Made by a program: the position numbers and the translations under genes
Shown: in pieces, positions 60,461 to 64,000 of the stretch
How the letters are laid out: each line of letters begins with the position of its first letter
How positions within the stretch are numbered: position 1 is the first letter of the stretch
The notes under the pieces: generated by a model
Databases searched by the model: none
Told to the model about the DNA's origin: nothing
The model's input: the letters and a program-made list of their open reading frames with translations, nothing else
Origin: Pseudidiomarina gelatinasegens
GTDB lineage: Bacteria > Pseudomonadota > Gammaproteobacteria > Enterobacterales > Alteromonadaceae
Length of the DNA stretch: 64,000 bases
NCBI RefSeq assembly: GCF_004025325.1
Contig: NZ_RSFE01000003.1
Coordinates: 186,001 to 250,000 of the forward strand
Direction of reading: 5' to 3'

Positions 60461-61810
60461 GTGCCTTTAGTTGCGGTTAAGTTACCTATTTCAGCACCCT
60501 TAGCTGAGCTTTTTGAGCGTTGTGCTAATGAACCGTGGGCGTTGCTGCTTGATAGTTGCAATAGCGCAGCGGCCCAGTGGGATTTTGTTTTCCGCCAACC
60601 TCTGTTTACGGTAACTCGTGCTGAAAACTGGCCCCAACAGCTCGAACAAGCGATGGCGTCAGTGCCTGATTATAAAGGCCCTGAACATTTGCCATTCCAG
60701 GGGGGCATTGCGGGAGCATGGAGCTACGATGCCGGGCGGGCGCTGGAAAAGTTGCCCGATATTGCAGCAGACGATATTCAACTGCCGGAAATTGCCGTCG
60801 GTGTATACACCCAAGCATTAATGCAGAATCGGCACACCGGTGAAACTTGGTTGCTCGCGCCTGAGCAGGAGCTGGCGGCCCTGCAGGACTTTTGGCAACA
60901 ACCCGTTGCGCAACGCACCAAATTACCAAACTTTAAATTATTAACCCCGTGGCAAAGTAATATGACCGCGGTTGATTACGCCGATAAGTTCAGTCGCGTT
61001 CAAAGCTATTTATTGGCGGGGGATTGCTACCAAGTAAACTTGGCACAACGGTTTAGCGCACTGTTTGAAGGGAGTACCTGGCAAGCCTATCAGCGTTTAA
61101 GAGAAAATAATAACGCACCGTTTTCAGCCTATTTCAAGCTCAAGCAAGGTGCCCTCCTGTCTTTATCACCTGAACGTTTTTTGGCGATTGATGCATCGGG
61201 CAAGGTAGAAACCAAGCCGATTAAAGGCACACGTCCTCGCGCAGACGATGCGCAAGAGGATGCCGCCCTAGCCAGTGCATTGCACAACTCGAGCAAGGAC
61301 CGTGCTGAAAATGTCATGATCGTTGACTTATTACGCAATGACCTAAGTCGACTTTGCCAGCCGGGTTCGGTTCACGTACCTAAACTATTTGCAATTGAAT
61401 CATACCCAGCAGTACATCACTTAGTCAGTACCGTAGTGGGTCAACTCAACTCGGCACAGCAAGGCATAGCACTGCTTGCTGAGTGCTTCCCAGGTGGGTC
61501 AATTACTGGCGCGCCAAAAATTAGGGCGATGGAAATTATCGACGAGCTGGAGCCGCATCGTCGTAGCTATTATTGCGGCAGTTTTGGTTATTTTTCCAAG
61601 CATGGTAATGCCGACACTAATATTGCAATTCGAACGCTTGTTGCCAGCCAAGATGATAGCCACCATGGCACTATTCATTGTTGGGCTGGTGGCGGTTTAG
61701 TGGCTGATTCTGAATGCGCCGCAGAGCTGCAAGAAACGCGCGATAAAGTGGCACGTATATTACCTGTTTTGGCAGATCCCGAATTCGGTGGGCCTAAGCA
61801 TGACGCGTGA
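60461..61810 (+). CDS. pabB: Aminodeoxychorismate synthase component I
   Basis: A 449-residue chorismate-utilising enzyme that makes 4-amino-4-deoxychorismate for folate with PabA. An N-terminal anthranilate-synthase-I-like domain with the WSYDAGRALE segment is followed by the chorismate-binding domain: LAGDCYQVNLAQRF, SLSPERFL, KPIKGTRPR, RAENVMIVDLLRNDLSRLC, PGGSITGAPKIRAMEIIDELEP and the C-terminal IAIRT and WAGGGLVADS blocks. The PIKGTRPR variant points to PabB rather than TrpE. The start is a GTG with GGGGAG seven bases upstream. Its end overlaps the Nudix gene. Confidence 0.94.
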   Translation: MPLVAVKLPISAPLAELFERCANEPWALLLDSCNSAAAQWDFVFRQPLFTVTRAENWPQQLEQAMASVPDYKGPEHLPFQGGIAGAWSYDAGRALEKLPDIAADDIQLPEIAVGVYTQALMQNRHTGETWLLAPEQELAALQDFWQQPVAQRTKLPNFKLLTPWQSNMTAVDYADKFSRVQSYLLAGDCYQVNLAQRFSALFEGSTWQAYQRLRENNNAPFSAYFKLKQGALLSLSPERFLAIDASGKVETKPIKGTRPRADDAQEDAALASALHNSSKDRAENVMIVDLLRNDLSRLCQPGSVHVPKLFAIESYPAVHHLVSTVVGQLNSAQQGIALLAECFPGGSITGAPKIRAMEIIDELEPHRRSYYCGSFGYFSKHGNADTNIAIRTLVASQDDSHHGTIHCWAGGGLVADSECAAELQETRDKVARILPVLADPEFGGPKHDA

Positions 61811-62396
61811 TGAATTTTTACATCGGTTTCAGTTGCATCCAGCGCCATTGGTTAAGCGCCCGCTTATGAAACGTTTGCGTCCTGCTGCGGTGCTCATTGC
61901 ACTGCTAGAACGCGACAAGGAGTTGCATGTAGTACTTACGCAGCGTAGCGCTCAGTTGCGGCATCATGCCGGCCAAATTAGCTTTCCCGGTGGTCGGCAA
62001 GAGCCCCATGACCGCGATTTGTATGACACTGCGGTGCGCGAGGCCCAAGAAGAAATCGGCTTGAATCCGAACGACATTCAATTAGTCGGACAACTGCAAG
62101 ATTACCCAGTTATAAGTAATTTTTTAATTCGCCCTTATGTGGTTCTGATCAACCCGCGTGCTCCTTTTGTGCGCGAACAGCGTGAAGTGGCTGAAATATT
62201 CACCGTGCCGTTACGCGAAGTTCTGCACCAACACAAACATTATGTTTACCGACTGCGGCGCTTTGTTTACGATCAGGTATACTTTATCCCATATCAGCAG
62301 CGAAATATTTGGGGTGCCACAGCAGGAATTTTGCGTGAACTGGCTGATCACGTGTATCCTGAAAGGCAATTACTCTATCGCCCTTTAAATGACTAA
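61800..62396 (+). CDS. nudL: Nudix CoA pyrophosphatase (NudL/YeaB)
   Basis: A 198-residue Nudix hydrolase. The Nudix box starts at SFPGGRQEPHDRDLYDTAVREAQEEIGL (GX5EX7REUXEEXGU pattern with a slightly longer spacing, as in CoA-ase types), and the NudL signature LTQRSAQLRHHAGQISFPGG precedes it. The enzyme should cleave CoA to phosphopantetheine and 3',5'-ADP. The ATG at 61800 lies inside the last codons of pabB (11-base overlap); a GTG at 61788 is an alternative. The order pabB-nudL-sdaA also occurs in E. coli. Confidence 0.93.
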   Translation: MTRDEFLHRFQLHPAPLVKRPLMKRLRPAAVLIALLERDKELHVVLTQRSAQLRHHAGQISFPGGRQEPHDRDLYDTAVREAQEEIGLNPNDIQLVGQLQDYPVISNFLIRPYVVLINPRAPFVREQREVAEIFTVPLREVLHQHKHYVYRLRRFVYDQVYFIPYQQRNIWGATAGILRELADHVYPERQLLYRPLND

Positions 62397-62414
62397 TGGA
62401 AACGAAAAAATTTT

Positions 62415-63788
62415 ATGATCAGTGTTTTTGATATATATAAAGTTGGAATTGGTCCTTCAAGTTCGCATACCGTGGGCCCAATGCGCGCCGCTTATGAATT
62501 CCTGCAAGCGGCAGATAAAGCTGTGGGTTTAAGCAAAGCAGACGGTATTGCTATTGAATTATTTGGCTCGCTTGGTCAAACCGGTAAAGGGCATGGTACT
62601 GGCAAAGCCGTCATTTTAGGCTTGGCTGGCGAATTACCTGAAACCGTTGACACGACAACTGTCGATGACTTCTTAAAAAGCACTTATGAAAGCCAAAAGC
62701 TGAACCTGCTAGGTCAGCACGAAGTAAATTTCCCGCGCGAAGGGGCCATTGTTTTCCATCGGCGTAAAACCATGCCACGCCATGCAAATGCCATGGAATT
62801 AAGACTCTACCAAGGCGATGAGGTTATTTATAAAGACCTCTATTATTCAATTGGTGGTGGATTCATTGTTCGCGATGCTGACTTTGAAGAAACGCTCGAA
62901 GAAGTTATTGAGCAGTCAAGTAAGCCAATCCCCTACCCGTTTGATAGTTGTGATGAGTTACTCAAGCATTGCAACGAACACGGCATGCGGGTCAGCTCGC
63001 TCATGTTGGCAAATGAGAAAGTTTTCCGAAGTGAAGCGGATATTCGCAAAGGCCTTATGCACATCTGGAAAACCATGGATGACTGCATTGATTGCGGTAT
63101 TCGTACCGAAGGCATTTTACCCGGCGGTCTAAAAGTTCGCCGCCGCGCACCGGGGCTCTATCAACGGCTTAAAAATGAGCGGACTTCTGACCCAATGCAA
63201 GCAATGGACTGGGTTGATTTATTTGCACTCGCCGTAAACGAAGAGAATGCCGCGGGTGGCCGCGTGGTTACCGCACCAACCAACGGTGCTGCTGGTATCA
63301 TTCCTGCAGTCATGAAGTATGCCGATAAGTTTATCGCGCCACTTGATGAAGAAACCATTGTTCGCTTTTTACTTACTTCTGCGGCGATTGCCATTTTGTA
63401 CAAGAAAAATGCTTCTATTTCAGGCGCTGAGGTTGGTTGCCAAGGTGAAGTGGGCGTTGCTTGCTCAATGGCTGCCGGTGCGCTAGCCGAACTAATGGGC
63501 GGCAATGTAAGTTCAGTTGAGAACGCCGCTGAGATAGGTATGGAGCATAATTTAGGCTTAACCTGCGACCCTGTTGGCGGCCTCGTTCAAGTTCCATGTA
63601 TTGAACGCAACGCCATGGGTTCGATTAAAGCCATTAACGCCGCGCGCTTAGCATTACGCGGTAGCGGTGATCATAAGGTATCGCTCGATAAGGTTATCAA
63701 AACCATGTGGGATACCGGTAACGATATGAAAACCAAGTACAAAGAAACCGCTCGTGGCGGTCTCGCGGTGAACATTATCGAATGCTAG
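62415..63788 (+). CDS. sdaA: L-serine ammonia-lyase, single-chain iron-sulfur type
   Basis: A 457-residue L-serine dehydratase that converts serine to pyruvate and ammonia. The N-terminal beta domain has [16 protein letters not shown] and [13 protein letters not shown]. The catalytic alpha domain carries [34 protein letters not shown] (cluster Cys), [22 protein letters not shown] (cluster Cys pair) and the end [20 protein letters not shown] with a terminal Cys, typical of the E. coli type. It starts 18 bases after nudL with only a weak purine-rich ribosome site. It likely belongs to the same transcript. Confidence 0.97.
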   Translation: MISVFDIYKVGIGPSSSHTVGPMRAAYEFLQAADKAVGLSKADGIAIELFGSLGQTGKGHGTGKAVILGLAGELPETVDTTTVDDFLKSTYESQKLNLLGQHEVNFPREGAIVFHRRKTMPRHANAMELRLYQGDEVIYKDLYYSIGGGFIVRDADFEETLEEVIEQSSKPIPYPFDSCDELLKHCNEHGMRVSSLMLANEKVFRSEADIRKGLMHIWKTMDDCIDCGIRTEGILPGGLKVRRRAPGLYQRLKNERTSDPMQAMDWVDLFALAVNEENAAGGRVVTAPTNGAAGIIPAVMKYADKFIAPLDEETIVRFLLTSAAIAILYKKNASISGAEVGCQGEVGVACSMAAGALAELMGGNVSSVENAAEIGMEHNLGLTCDPVGGLVQVPCIERNAMGSIKAINAARLALRGSGDHKVSLDKVIKTMWDTGNDMKTKYKETARGGLAVNIIEC

Positions 63789-63798
63789 AGGTTGTTCC

Positions 63799-64000
<202 letters not shown>

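Overview
The window is ordinary chromosomal DNA of a gammaproteobacterium, most likely of the order Alteromonadales and close to Idiomarina or Pseudidiomarina. That placement is an inference from gene order and gene content, not from a database search. The order dnaQ / rnhA / a YafS-like methyltransferase / gloB / mltD is also found in Escherichia coli. So are the blocks smc-zipA-ligA-cysZ and dnaE-accA-tilS. The amino-acid-centred metabolism fits a proteolytic marine bacterium: a branched-chain 2-oxo acid dehydrogenase, AstE, two AbgT-type transporters, an M3 peptidase, a serine dehydratase and a monomeric isocitrate dehydrogenase. There are no insertion sequences, prophage genes, CRISPR arrays or rRNA genes. 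Coding density is very high, and no stretch over about 300 bases lacks a gene. The largest non-coding stretch is the roughly 540 bases between dcp and dnaQ, which holds two tRNA-Asp genes and their promoter.

Layout, 1-13700: a truncated AbgT transporter; a left-pointing pair (MFS drug exporter and secreted 5'-nucleotidase); a 2-oxoglutarate-type oxygenase; an outer membrane barrel; argE; rnhB; a second AbgT transporter followed by a short-chain dehydrogenase; then two cyclic-di-GMP genes (a beta-propeller sensor with GGDEF, and an EAL phosphodiesterase). 13780-28000: the branched-chain 2-oxo acid dehydrogenase operon (E1 alpha, E1 beta, E2, no E3), astE with a DUF599 gene, an RND efflux pump with its adaptor, a CPA2 antiporter, a DMT exporter and tilS. 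28000-36000: accA and dnaE leftward, and a four-gene Mla/Mce-type lipid transport operon rightward.

36000-42600: a small acidic protein, monomeric icd, an EAL-HDOD protein, an M3 peptidase lipoprotein and two identical tRNA-Asp genes behind a strong promoter. 42700-54130: dnaQ and rnhA diverging from a region with unusual heptanucleotide arrays; rhodanese, YafS-like methyltransferase, gloB, mltD; then ligA, zipA and smc. 54340-64000: cysZ, a periplasmic binding protein, rimO, rmuC, class I fumarase, pabB, a Nudix CoA pyrophosphatase, sdaA and the 3' end of cysB.

The most unusual signals lie at the non-coding level. Two facing arrays of seven heptamers each sit between dnaQ and rnhA and run into the ribosome-binding region of both genes. 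Two strong palindromes share a GGGGACAG core, one of them inside the 5' coding end of tilS. A long near-palindrome lies between rnhB and the second abgT. TilS itself is odd: its ATP-binding motif is altered and its C-terminal domain is absent. I found no obviously new multi-gene system.
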